Source: Halosegnis marinus
GTDB lineage: Archaea; Halobacteriota; Halobacteria; Halobacteriales; Haloarculaceae
Reading direction: 5' to 3'
Assembly (NCBI RefSeq): GCF_029338355.1
Contig: NZ_CP119802.1
Location: 1-64,000 of the forward strand
Length of the DNA stretch: 64,000 nucleotides
Part shown: in pieces, positions 8,055-16,831 of the stretch
How the letters are laid out: each line of letters opens with the position of its first letter
How positions within the stretch are numbered: the stretch's first letter is position 1
The notes under the pieces: generated by a model
Told to the model about the DNA's origin: nothing
The model's database searches: none
What the model saw: only the letters and a program-made list of their open reading frames with translations
Position numbers and translations under genes: made by a program

Positions 8055-11000
8055 TATTGCACCGTCTCGGAGTCACGGACATCGAAGTCCTTCTGGAGAC
8101 CGATGCCGTCCCGGTCCTGCGGGAAGTCGATGACCTCCATGTTCAGTTCCTCCATGCGCTGTTCCGTGGCCGGCTCCAGCCGGACCATCGATACCTTCGT
8201 CTCCTGCATCTGCGTCTCCACGTCGTAGCCGCGCGACGTGATGGCGTTCACGGAGTCGCCGATGGCGTACGGGACCGTCCCCTCGGGGTAGCGGTCCTCC
8301 AGGCTCTGTCCCTTGAAGACGCCGCCCCAGTGGAAGGGGAGGAACGTCTCGCTGTCGTTCGGGCGGTCCGTCACCCGCGCCTTCACGAGGATGGACCCGC
8401 GGTCCGTCGACGACACGATGAGCATGTCGCCGCCGTCCACGTCGAGGTCCTCGGCCGTCGCCGGCGTTATCTCCGCGTACATGTGCGGCTGGAGGTCGGC
8501 GGTCATCTCGTTCGACCGCGTCTCCGAGCCGCCGCCCTGGTGTTCCACCTGCCGGCCGGTGGTCATGATGGTGTTGAGCCCCTGGTCGGCCACCTTCTGC
8601 ATCGCGTCCTCCTGGGTGACCGAGTTGTTCTGGTCGAACCGGTAGAAGTTCTTCTGCTGGCCGTTCGCGGGCCACTGCTCCACCAGGTCCGGCCGCGGGC
8701 TCTCGATGGGTTCGCGGTGGACGGGGACGGTGTCGATGAAGTTCCACACCGTCGCCCGCGCCCGGCCGCGCCCCGTCGGCGCGTCGGGCTGTTTGTAGTC
8801 GTACTGTTCCCACCACTCCAGCGACTCCTCGACGTTCATGCCGGGCTGGACCACGTGCTCCTCCATCCCCCGGCTGACGAGTTCCTGCGCCAGCGTGTAC
8901 ACGGACTCGTTCGGGTCGAGCGCGTACTGGTAGGGGAGCGAGAGCGCGTCCGGGTTGGTGAGGTCCTCGGGGAGGACCGTCTTCCAGCCGGGGTACTCCG
9001 GGACGCCGTTGATGACGCCCTGGTAGTCGCTCTCCCAGTTCTCCGGGACGAGTTCGTCGCGCAGGAGGTTCGTCCCCTCCTCGACGCCCTTCGCGTCGAC
9101 GGTGTCCTGCATCGGGTACGGCTTGTCCGTGTTCATGCCGTCCCAGTCGTCCGGGGTCGGGGCCTGCGTGCCCCAGCGTGCGCGGAAGTCCTGCCCGCCG
9201 TTGCGCGGGTCCATGTCGTCGTTCCAGATGATGGGCGTGCCGGGATGGCCCTCGCCCCAGCAGGGCCACGGCAGCCCCCAGAACTCGTCGGACACCGGCA
9301 AGCCCTGTTCCTCGGCCTTCAGCGTCTCCGTCGAGAACGCGTAGTCGTAGTCGAGGTGCTGTTGGAGCCGTTCGGGGCTCTGGATGTAGCCGATGGTCCG
9401 CAGGCCGATGTTTATCTCGCGGATGACCTCCTCGTAGGTGGACTTCCCGTTGTGGATGTTCGGGCCGGAGCCCCAGTCGAAGTGGGCGCCGAGGCCGTCC
9501 CAGTAGTCATACTCGCCGAGTTTCGCGGCGAGTTCCTGGATGATCCGCAGGTCGGGCCGGGAGTTGTGCGACGGCGGCCGCACCGGCTCCGACCACTGGA
9601 TGGAGCGGTGCGAGTTCGTCAGCGAGCGGTAGTGCTCGTACTGGCTCGACGCCGGCAGGATGATGACGCCGTCGTCGCGGTCCGGCAGCACGGACGCGAC
9701 GGACGGGAACACGTCCACGACGACCAGCAGGTCGAGGTTCTGCATCGCCTGCTGCATCTTCCCCATCTCGGAGATGGAGTTCGCGGAGTGGCCCCAGAAG
9801 AACGCCGCACGGAGGTCGTTCTCCTGGTACAGCGGCGTCTCGTTGAGCCGCTCGGACTGCGGGAGCGCTCCTCGAACCAGCGGGCGACCGTGAGCCCGTT
9901 CTGGAACATGAGCGAGCGGTCCATCGCGCTCGCGTCGGCGGCCCCGCCCTGTTCCGTCCAGACGTCCTGGGGCATCGTCGAGAAGCGGTCGTACAGCGTG
10001 TCGAAGTCCGTCGACCCGCTCGTGAACGGGCTCTGGTTCCACACGTCGGCCCAGTACTCCCACGAGCCGCGCGAGCCGACGCCGTAGTAGCCGGGCAGGA
10101 TGTGGCTCGCGACCGCGAGGTCGGTCGCCCCCTGGACGTTGGCGTGGCCGCGCATGACCTGCAGGCCGCCGCCCGAGCGCGCCGCGGAGCCGCTACCGAG
10201 CGACAGCGCCGCGTACGAGCGGATGTTCTGCGTCCCGTTGTTGTGCTGGGTGCCGCCCATCGCCCACTCGATCTGGACGCTGGGCTTGGCCTCGATTATC
10301 ATGTCCCCGAGCTGCTGGATCTCCTCGACGCTCATCCAGGTGATGTCGGCGACGGTATCGAGGTCGTAGCGGTCCAGCTCGGAGGCGAGGTCCTCCCACG
10401 CGAAGACGCGCTCGTCGAGCATCTCGCGGTCGAGCTCGTCCTGCTCGCGCAGGTAGCGGATGAGCCCCATCATGAGGGCCACGTCCGTCCCCGGGCGCAT
10501 GCGGAAGAACTCGTCCGCGTGGGCCGCGGTCTTGGTGAACCGCGGGTCCACGCAGGCGATCTTCCCGCCGCGCTTCTGGCCCTCCAGGATGTGCTGCATC
10601 GCGATGGGGTGGGCTTCGGCCGGGTTCTGCCCGATGATGACGTTGAGGTCGAAGTTCCGGTAGTCGTTGATGGTGTTCGTCATCGCGCCGTAACCCCACG
10701 TGTTGGCGAGGCCGGCGACCGTCGTGGAGTGGCAGATACGCGCCTGGTGGTCCACGTTGTTGGTGCCGAACATCGAGGCGAACTTCCGGAACGCGTACGC
10801 CTCCTCGTTGGAGTGGTGGGCGCTGCCGAGCCACATCGTCGCGTCGGGGCCGTCCTCCTCGACGATGGTGTTCAGCTCCGAGGCGATGTGGTCGTACGCC
10901 TCGTTCCACGAGATCTTCCGCCACTCCCCGTCCACCTTCTGGAGCGGGTGCTTCAGCCGGCGTTCGGAGTGTTCGGACGAGAAGATGCCCGCCCCCTTCG

Positions 11001-11277
11001 AGCAGAGCGAGCCGTTGTTTATCGGGTTCTCGTGCCACGGCTCCTGGCCGACGAACGCGTTGCCCTCGCGTTCGCCGCGGAAGCCGCAGCCGACCGCACA
11101 GTAGTTACAGACTGTCTTCGTCAGTTCCCCTTCGTCGTCGGTGCCGTCGGTCTCGCCGTCGCTCTGGGCCAGCGCGTGGCCTGCCGTCCCCCCGCCGAGG
11201 GCCAGCCCGCCCGCCAGTGCGCTCGCCTTCATGAACGAACGTCGGTCGAGATCGAGTGAGACCGGTTCCGCGCTCAT
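8054..11277 (-). CDS. fdhA: Formate dehydrogenase catalytic subunit, Tat-exported (frameshifted)
   Basis: Molybdopterin (Mo or W) oxidoreductase of about 1074 residues after repair, the length of FdnG-type enzymes. The N-terminal Tat signal is DRRSFMK (residues 11-17) plus a hydrophobic Ala/Gly stretch. The [4Fe-4S] ligands are C57/C60/C64/C92 with the conserved Lys in CSKG. The active site is ARICHSTTVAGL, with Cys182-His183 where bacterial enzymes often use selenocysteine. The C-terminal molydopterin-dinucleotide domain is present. Start chosen at 11277, just before the Tat motif. The frame breaks near 9866-9870: plus-strand GGGAGCGCTCC, one base short; WFEE should run into ALPQSERLNETPLYQ. 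Export plus a cytochrome b subunit indicates a periplasm-facing respiratory enzyme. Substrate is inferred from family. Confidence 0.87.
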
Positions 11278-11298
11278 TGTGTTTCCATGGTTTCCCTG

Positions 11299-11339
11299 AC
11301 CGTTCTTCGTAGACGGTTCTAGTTGGTGTGATACCAACT
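11299..11339 (-). promoter_or_regulatory. Two inverted repeats in the fdhA upstream leader
   Basis: AGTTGGT (11321-11327) and ACCAACT (11333-11339) form a perfect 7-bp inverted repeat with a 5-base centre. ACCGT (11299-11303) and ACGGT (11313-11317) form a second 5-bp repeat. Both lie 22-62 bases before the fdhA ATG. They could be operator half-sites or, if transcription starts in the AT-rich block beyond, hairpins in the mRNA leader. Confidence 0.45.
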
Positions 11340-11360
11340 CACAAAAAGTTGTACCCCATC

Positions 11361-11390
11361 TTAAAGAATAATTACATAAATACATTTAAC
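11361..11390. promoter_or_regulatory. AT-rich divergent promoter region of the formate dehydrogenase operon
   Basis: A 30-base block that is almost entirely A/T (it includes TTAAAGAATA and ACATAAATACATTTAA) sits in the 186-base space between fdhA and the divergent Hdr-like gene. It is the most AT-rich stretch in the window. On the minus strand it offers several TATA-like matches about 85-110 bases before the fdhA start. The plus-strand gene has its own weaker box, AACCGATAT (11431-11439), about 27 bases before its ATG. Confidence 0.5.
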
Positions 11391-11463
11391 CAGACCTGTT
11401 CGGGAGGACGCGATGGGCCGGTGGCCCCGAAACCGATATGGGGGGCCCGCCGATTCGACGGGT

Positions 11464-13576
11464 ATGAACATCGGCGCGTTTGCGTGCTCCTGTGGCGGGT
11501 CGTGCGACATCGACCTCGAACGGGCGCGGGACGGGGTGCGCGACGTGGACGTCGTCGCCAGTTCGAGCCTCCTGTGTCAGGACGGCCTCGACGCGATGGA
11601 ACACGTCATCGACCAGTACGACCTCGACCAGGTGGTCGCGACCGCCACGGACGACGGCTGTAAGAGCCGTATCCGCGAGCGGGCGACCGAGGCGGGGCTC
11701 CACCCGGACGCCACCGCGTTCGTCGACCACCGGGAGGGGAGCGCGTGGGTCCACGACCGCGACGAGGCGACGGACAAGACGGCCCGTGTCATCAACGCGA
11801 CGGCCGCGGGCGTCCGTGAGGCGAGCGGGGAGCGGCGCGTCTCCGGGAGGCCGGCGACCGCGTCGCCGTCGTCGGCGACCCCGAGACGGCCGCCGCGCTC
11901 GCGGACACCGCCGACGTGACGCTCGTCGCGAACGGCCGGGAGTTCGCCGGCGCGGACCTCGACCTCGACGACGTGACGCTCCGCCGGGGCGGCGTCGCCT
12001 CCGTCGAGGGCGAGTACGGCGAGTTCACGCTCTCGCTCCGGTCGCGCGTCACCGCCGACTGCATCTCGTGTATGGAGTGCGTCGAGCGCGGCCCCGACGA
12101 CATGGTCACCGCCCGCCCGGTGGACATCCACCCCGAGGCCCCGCGCGGCGAATGGACCGACTGCTGTCCCACCGACGCCATCGACATGGACGGCGAGACG
12201 ACGACGCTCGACGCCGACCAGGTCGTGTGGCCCGGCGCGGACCGTCGCGAACGCGGCGGCCGGATTGGCTTCTACACCACCTCGGACGCCGGAACCGTCG
12301 CGGCCGTCGAGTCGCTGCTCGGCGGCGTCGAGAAGCCGCGGTTCATCGACCTGGAGATGGACGTGTGCGCGTCGGGCGCGTCGAGCCAGCAGGGGTGTAC
12401 GGAGTGTTCGGACGCGTGCCCGCACGGCGCGGTCGCGCGGCCGGCCGTGGACGAGGTGGAGATAGACCCCGTGGCGTGTCAGAACTGCGGCGCGTGTACG
12501 AGCGCCTGCCCGACCGGCGCGGTGTCGCTCCGCGAGCCCTCGAACCGACGGCTCGCCCGCGAGGTCGAGGCGCTCGTGGACGAGGACACCGACGACGGCG
12601 GTTCGTGGTTCGGCCGCGGCGACGACGGCATCGAGACCCCCGTGGTCGCCTTCACCTGCTCCGAGCGGGCGCGCGACCGCCTCCGCGAGTACGGCCGCGC
12701 CGCGGCCGCGGGTGCCGAGGGCGGCTACCCGCCGATACTCCCGGTGTCGGTCAACTGCACGGACACGGTCGGCTCCGCGCACGTCCTCCACGCGCTCGCG
12801 GCGGGCGCGGAGGGGTCGCCATCGTCGGCTGCGGCGAGTCGTGTCTCCACTCCGGGCCGGACCCGAAGGCCGCGCTCGTCGAGCGGCTGAACCGCGCGAC
12901 CCGCGACCTCGGCCTCGGCGACCGGACGACGTTCCTCGCGCCCGGTCCCGACCCCGCGCGCTTCCGCGAGGAGCTGGAGACGTTCGTCGGCGGCCTCGAC
13001 CCCTCGCCGGTGCCGCGCGGCGAGCACGAGGCCACGGGCCGTATCGAGGCCGAGCGGCCGAACCCCGACTTCGACACCCACGGTTGGGCGCTCGAGTCGG
13101 TGCGGGCCATCGTCCAACACGCCGAGCCCGAGCGCGACGTGATACGCGGGCTGACGGCGTTCGGCCGGATGGAGGTGAGCGAGGCCTGTAACCTCACGCC
13201 GACCTGTTCGAACCTCTGTCCGACCGACGCCATCCGCCGGACGACGGACGCGGACCTGGAGTTCAACCACGAGCAGTGCGTCAACTGCGGCCTCTGCGAG
13301 CAGGGGTGTCCCGAAACGGCCATCACGATGAAGGACGGCCTCGACCTCTCGCTGCTGCCCGAGCGCAACGACGGCGAGGCGTGGCACACGGTCCACGACG
13401 GCGAGATGCAGGAGTGCGTCCGCTGCGGCAAGGCGTTCGCCTCGGCGGGCACCATCGAGAAGGTGCGCGGCGAGGTGGGCGACCGCGTGACCGGCATCGC
13501 GCCCGAGGCCGACCACGACATCTTCGAGTACTGCGGCGACTGTCGCACTACCCTGCTGTTCGGGGGTGGGAACTGA
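11464..13576 (+). CDS. HdrA/MvhD-like multi-cluster iron-sulfur protein (two frameshifts)
   Basis: About 704 residues after repair. The first ~120 residues match the N-terminal domain of heterodisulfide reductase HdrA (GAFACSCGGSCD, then a Cys-containing turn and SAWVHDRDEATDKT). The flavin-binding Rossmann domain expected next is reduced to a short VAVVGDPETAAALA segment without GxGxxG. Then come a CISCMEC group, a two-cluster ferredoxin region (CTECSDACPHG and CQNCGACTSACPTG), an MvhD-like hydrogenase iron-sulfur domain (VAFTCSERARD, SVNCTDTVGS, VGCGESCLHSGPDP), another ferredoxin region (CSNLCPTD, CVNCGLCEQGCPE) and a final CxxC/CxxC pair. One-base losses at about 11845 (TCTCCGGGAGG) and 12815 (GGAGGGGTCG) break the frame. 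Probably a cytoplasmic electron carrier for the adjacent formate dehydrogenase; its partner is not known. Confidence 0.78.
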
Positions 13577-14292
13577 TGGACGAACTCGCCGTGTACGACG
13601 CCCGACTCACGCTCGTGGACTTCCCCATCGAGGCGTTCCAGGACGTGCCCGACGAGGCGTTCGTCGAGCGCCTGCTCGGCGGGGAACTCGCCTTCCCCGA
13701 CGACCCCGTGAACGACCGGCTCGACACCGGCTTCGAGTACCTCCGGGAGTTCGTCGCGGAGAACGAGGGGCGCGACCCCGCGACGGTGGCAGAGGAACTC
13801 GCCACCGAGTACAGCCGGCTGTTCACCGCGCCGCGGCCGCCCGTCCTCCCGCACGAGACCCACTACCGCGAGGACACGGAGTTCATCGGGCAGGGGCTGG
13901 CGGACGTGGAGGCCTCGTACTCGGCCGCGGGCTGGAAGCCCTCCGAGGAGTTCCCCGAGGAGAACGACTTCGTCGCCGTCGAACTCGCGTTCATCCGCCA
14001 ACTCATCGACCGGCAGCGCGCCGGCCAGGAGGAGACGTTCGGCTTCGAGCGCGTCTTCCTCGACGAGCACCTGCTCGTCTGGTACGAGGACCTGCTGGAG
14101 GCGCTCGTCGCGGAGACGGACGACCCCTTCTACCTCGCCGCGGCCCACGTCTTCGCGGGGTTCGTGGAGTTCGAGGACGAACTGGTCGCACAGATGGTCG
14201 CGGACCGCCAGCGGCCCGGGCGACGACGAGGAAGGCCGCGGCGACCCCGACACCCGCCAGCGCGAGGACGATATCGACGCTCCGGCGGGTGA
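13576..14292 (+). CDS. TorD/DmsD-family chaperone for molybdoenzyme maturation (C-terminus unresolved)
   Basis: All-helical, acidic protein. Its pattern (YSRLFTAPRPPVLPHETHY, a long helical middle, VFLDEHLLVWYEDLLEAL and AAHVFAGFVEFE) fits the TorD family. These chaperones bind Tat signal peptides and hold molybdoenzymes for cofactor insertion. Here the obvious client is the formate dehydrogenase. The ATG overlaps the preceding stop (TGATG), so the two are coupled. Convincing homology ends about residue 214 (ADRQRPG, near 14217). Beyond it the frame reads arginine-rich non-native sequence to a stop at 14292. Bases seem to be missing around CGGCCCGGGCGA, and the true stop is probably close to there. 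Confidence 0.72.
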   Translation: MDELAVYDARLTLVDFPIEAFQDVPDEAFVERLLGGELAFPDDPVNDRLDTGFEYLREFVAENEGRDPATVAEELATEYSRLFTAPRPPVLPHETHYREDTEFIGQGLADVEASYSAAGWKPSEEFPEENDFVAVELAFIRQLIDRQRAGQEETFGFERVFLDEHLLVWYEDLLEALVAETDDPFYLAAAHVFAGFVEFEDELVAQMVADRQRPGRRRGRPRRPRHPPARGRYRRSGG

Positions 14293-14422
14293 ATCGCTCG
14301 AAGGCCAGCAGGCTCTCCCACGAGCCGTTCAGTTCGGCGGCGACGCCCGCGGCGCCCACCGCGCCGACGGCGACGACGAGCAGCACGAAGACCGCCAGCG
14401 CGACGGTCTCGAACCTACCCAC
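14215..14422 (-). CDS. Small two-helix membrane protein (third of a set; stop not resolved)
   Basis: GTG at 14422. Two hydrophobic helices (about residues 5-28 and 48-68) flank a short loop containing WESLLAFERFTRRSVD. It overlaps the preceding small gene by 8 bases. No stop appears where the hydrophobic sequence ends (VVARAAGG, near 14215). The frame then runs through the antisense of the chaperone gene with unnatural Arg/Pro-rich sequence. The end given is where plausible protein stops. Function unknown; perhaps membrane components linked to the respiratory locus. Confidence 0.5.
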
Positions 14423-14687
14423 GGACCCACCACCGGCCGACGACCGAGACGGCGAACAGCGGCACCAGCGCCGCGAGCAGGTACGAGACGAAGACGGCCA
14501 TGTAGCTCACGGTCGACTGGAGGTGTATCTGCCAGTGCCACGTCCCCTTCAGCGCCGCGATGACCGCCACGGTCCCGACGACGAGCAGCGAGAGGACGAC
14601 GAGCGCGGTCAACACGTAGACGGCGGTGTGGACGCGGGAGAGCACCGACTCGCCGTCCACGCGCGCGGCGACGTCGGCGACGCTCAC
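14415..14687 (-). CDS. Small membrane protein, unknown (second of a set)
   Basis: 90 residues from GTG at 14687, whose first bases overlap the preceding stop. One helix spans about residues 20-43. A second hydrophobic region (55-82) is preceded by WHWQIHLQSTVSYMA, with two histidines and two tryptophans near the membrane boundary that could bind a haem or quinone. No named family recognised. It lies between two other tiny membrane genes, all overlapping, so the three are probably one transcript. Confidence 0.6.
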   Translation of the reverse strand: MSVADVAARVDGESVLSRVHTAVYVLTALVVLSLLVVGTVAVIAALKGTWHWQIHLQSTVSYMAVFVSYLLAALVPLFAVSVVGRWWVRG

Positions 14688-14815
14688 CCGAACACCTCCC
14701 GGCGGTACACGTCGTAACAGACCGCGAGCACCGCGAGGGTCGCCAGCCCCAGTACGAGCCACGACTCCCCCAGCGGCAGGGGGAGGTTCGGCCCGGCGTG
14801 CAGCGCGAGAGTCAC
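14684..14815 (-). CDS. 43-residue single-helix membrane protein (first of a set)
   Basis: GTG at 14815, TGA at 14684-14686, reading VTLALHAGPNLPLP, then one transmembrane helix (about residues 18-34), then YDVYRREVFG. Its stop overlaps the GTG of the next gene (GTGA), which is the main reason to believe it. The size and topology recall accessory subunits of membrane oxidoreductases. Function not recognised. Confidence 0.55.
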   Translation of the reverse strand: MTLALHAGPNLPLPLGESWLVLGLATLAVLAVCYDVYRREVFG

Positions 14816-14908
14816 ACCTTGGTACTAGTGAACGTTCCGCTAAACAGTTACCCTTCCTGTCAGCGTCCGTTGAAGAACGCTTTTCGCCGGTGCTTCCCAT
14901 GTGCCGGT

Positions 14909-16111
14909 ATGGCAAGCCGGAGACGGCTCCTCTCGCGCGTCGCGGCGGCCGTCGGCATCTCCAGTCTCGCGGGCTGTACGGGCTCCGAGCCCTCGCTCGA
15001 CCTGCCGCCGAACCCGCGGGCCGACTCGCTTCCGGCGCTCCAACACGACTGGGTCGGGGGCATGCGCACCGACGAACACGGCAACCCCCTGTTACCCCGC
15101 TTTCACCGCGTCCTCATGCTGGACGCGACGGCCCCGATAGACGACGCGCTCCGCGAGCGCGTCGAGCGCGCCTGCCGCGCGCTGGAGGCGGCCTACGACT
15201 GGTCGAGCGCGGACCTCCTGCACACGTGGGCGTGGGGGACGGGCTACTTCGAGAAGCAGGGGTCGCTCGGGCGCGCGCCGATCCGTCGGCCGCGCGTGCT
15301 GTCGCGGACGGACGACCCCGACCTCCGGTCGTTCGACGCGGCGCTCGTCCTCGCCAGCGACACCGAGTCGCACCTGACGGCGACGGAGGCCGCGCTGTTC
15401 GGCGACCGCGACACGCTCGGTGGCGCCCCCGTCGAGGCGCCGCTGGGCGACCTGTTCGACCGGCGGCGACGGGTCACCGGCTTCATGGGCGAGGGACTGC
15501 CCGCCGCCCACGCGGACGCGGAGGGCATCCCCGAGGGCGCCCCGCTCGACGGCGCGCCGGGGTTCATGGGCTTCCGCTCCGGGCGGGTCCGCACCCAGGC
15601 GAGTCTCGACCGCGTGACGAAGTCCGGCGGCCGGTGGGACGGCGGCACGACCATGCACCTCTCGCACCTCACGTTCTCGCTCGACGGCTGGTACGCGATG
15701 GACATGCCCGACCGGGTCGCGCGGATGTTCTCGCCGGACGTGACGCCCGAGGAGGCGGAGACCTACGACACGGACGTGCCGTTCGCGGACGCCGTACGCG
15801 AACACGCCCGGGACTACGGCGTCGTCGGCCACACGGAGAAGATGGCGCGTGCCCGCGAGAACGGCGAGCCGATCCTGTTGCGCCGCGACTTCAACACCGT
15901 CGACGGCGGCCGTGCCGGCCTCCACTTCCTCTCGTACCAGCGGTCGCTCGCGGACTTCGAGACGGCGCGCGACGCGATGAACGGCTGGTGGCTGCGCGAC
16001 GACCACCCGTCGATAACGGACCGGCAGAACAACGGGCTGTTGAACTTCGTCACCGTTCGGTCGCGCGCGAACTTCTACGTGCCGCCGCGCGCCCGGCGGG
16101 CGACGCCCTGA
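14909..16111 (+). CDS. Tat-exported lipoprotein resembling DyP-type peroxidases
   Basis: 400 residues. The N-terminus has a twin-arginine signal (ASRRRLLSR) and a lipobox (LAGC, Cys22), so it is probably lipid-anchored outside the cell. The C-terminal half follows the dye-decolourising peroxidase pattern: GHTEKMARARENGEPILLRR (a candidate proximal haem His in GHTEK), then DGGRAGLHFLSYQRSLADFE. The distal motif GFxDG appears as GFMGFRSG, so the usual catalytic Asp is not where expected. Export by Tat is consistent with a cofactor-loaded protein. It could be a haem-binding or redox protein rather than a true peroxidase. The neighbouring locus is respiratory. Confidence 0.62.
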   Translation: MASRRRLLSRVAAAVGISSLAGCTGSEPSLDLPPNPRADSLPALQHDWVGGMRTDEHGNPLLPRFHRVLMLDATAPIDDALRERVERACRALEAAYDWSSADLLHTWAWGTGYFEKQGSLGRAPIRRPRVLSRTDDPDLRSFDAALVLASDTESHLTATEAALFGDRDTLGGAPVEAPLGDLFDRRRRVTGFMGEGLPAAHADAEGIPEGAPLDGAPGFMGFRSGRVRTQASLDRVTKSGGRWDGGTTMHLSHLTFSLDGWYAMDMPDRVARMFSPDVTPEEAETYDTDVPFADAVREHARDYGVVGHTEKMARARENGEPILLRRDFNTVDGGRAGLHFLSYQRSLADFETARDAMNGWWLRDDHPSITDRQNNGLLNFVTVRSRANFYVPPRARRATP

Positions 16112-16306
16112 CTACTCCTCGGCGAGCGGCTCGGACTCCTCGCCCGTCTTGCCGTCGGCACGCTCCTCGGCGGTGAGGATGGACACCTCGCCGTCAACCT
16201 CGCCCGGGTTCAGTTCGTGGGGACCGTGCTCGAAGTCCCACACCTCGTGGCCGTTGTAGGAGTCCGTCGCGCCCGTGGGCCGCCACCCGCTGTCATCGTT
16301 CGACAT
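16112..16306 (-). CDS. Small acidic hypothetical protein
   Basis: 64 residues starting MSNDDSGWRPTG, with WDFEHGPHELNPGEVDGE in the middle and a Glu-rich tail. No transmembrane segment and no cysteines. The stop lies immediately after the convergent lipoprotein's TGA. Unknown function. Confidence 0.55.
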   Translation of the reverse strand: MSNDDSGWRPTGATDSYNGHEVWDFEHGPHELNPGEVDGEVSILTAEERADGKTGEESEPLAEE

Positions 16307-16339
16307 GCTCACACGTCCCGGGTGTGAGGACATAAAACT

Positions 16340-16687
16340 TCACCCGAGGTCGAGGTCGGTCGGCGGCGCGTTGGCCGGCCGCTCGTCGTCGTCGCTCACG
16401 AAGACGCGGGCACACAGGTCCACGTACATCACGAGCACCTCGTCGGGGCCGATTCCGGCCTCGTCGGCCTGTTCGGAGAGGAGCCGCGACAGCTCCCGCG
16501 ACGGCTCGAAGCGTATCTCGTCGCCGTCGAGTTCGAACTCGACGTCCGTGGCGCCGCTCGCGAGGTGTTCGACCTCCAGCAGCGCCTGTTCTACCTTCGT
16601 TTCGAGCGCCTCGTCGGCGCTCTGGAGTCGCTGTTCGCCCCAGTCGGACGCGGCCTCGCGGAGGCGGTCGGAGACGGGGACGCGCAC
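16340..16687 (-). CDS. Conserved hypothetical protein
   Basis: 115 residues from GTG at 16687. It is predicted helical then mixed, acidic, with the segment VEFELDGDEIRFEPSRELSR and a C-terminal Pro/Asp-rich tail. No metal motif. The start directly abuts the stop of the preceding zinc-ribbon gene, so the two are probably translated together. I do not recognise a family. Confidence 0.6.
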   Translation of the reverse strand: MRVPVSDRLREAASDWGEQRLQSADEALETKVEQALLEVEHLASGATDVEFELDGDEIRFEPSRELSRLLSEQADEAGIGPDEVLVMYVDLCARVFVSDDDERPANAPPTDLDLG

Positions 16688-16831
16688 TCAGTAGCTCACC
16701 CCGTCGCCCGCGAACGCCAGCTCCCAGCGCGTCTGCTGCTCGCAGACCGGGCACGGCTCCATCCGGTCGTTGCCGGTCGTGTCGAGCAGGTCCATGGTCG
16801 TGCCGCAGTCGCTACACGCGTAGCGGGTCAT
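16688..16831 (-). CDS. 47-residue zinc-ribbon protein
   Basis: Tiny protein with two CxxC knuckles: YACSDCGTTM at the N-terminus and PCPVCEQQTRWELAF. This is a minimal rubredoxin/zinc-ribbon fold of the kind common among haloarchaeal microproteins. Target unknown. It overlaps the upstream membrane protein gene by 4 bases and abuts the downstream gene, so the three form a small operon. Confidence 0.68.
   Translation of the reverse strand: MTRYACSDCGTTMDLLDTTGNDRMEPCPVCEQQTRWELAFAGDGVSY

Noticed and set aside
8057-10087. Long plus-strand open frame opposite the formate dehydrogenase catalytic gene (also similar frames at 44215-47289, 49104-51683 and 31740-33224)
   Set aside because: High GC and acidic codon use suppress stops in antisense and shifted frames. 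The translations are Arg/Val/Pro- or Arg/Gly-rich with no recognisable domain, while the other strand or frame encodes clear families.
10727-10735. Selenocysteine in formate dehydrogenase
   Set aside because: The active-site codon in ARICHS is a cysteine codon, there is no in-frame TGA at the site, and no selenocysteine machinery is visible.
5996-16111. Genomic island inserted by a mobile element
   Set aside because: No integrase, transposase, terminal repeats or tRNA junction border the respiratory locus, and its base composition matches the rest of the window.
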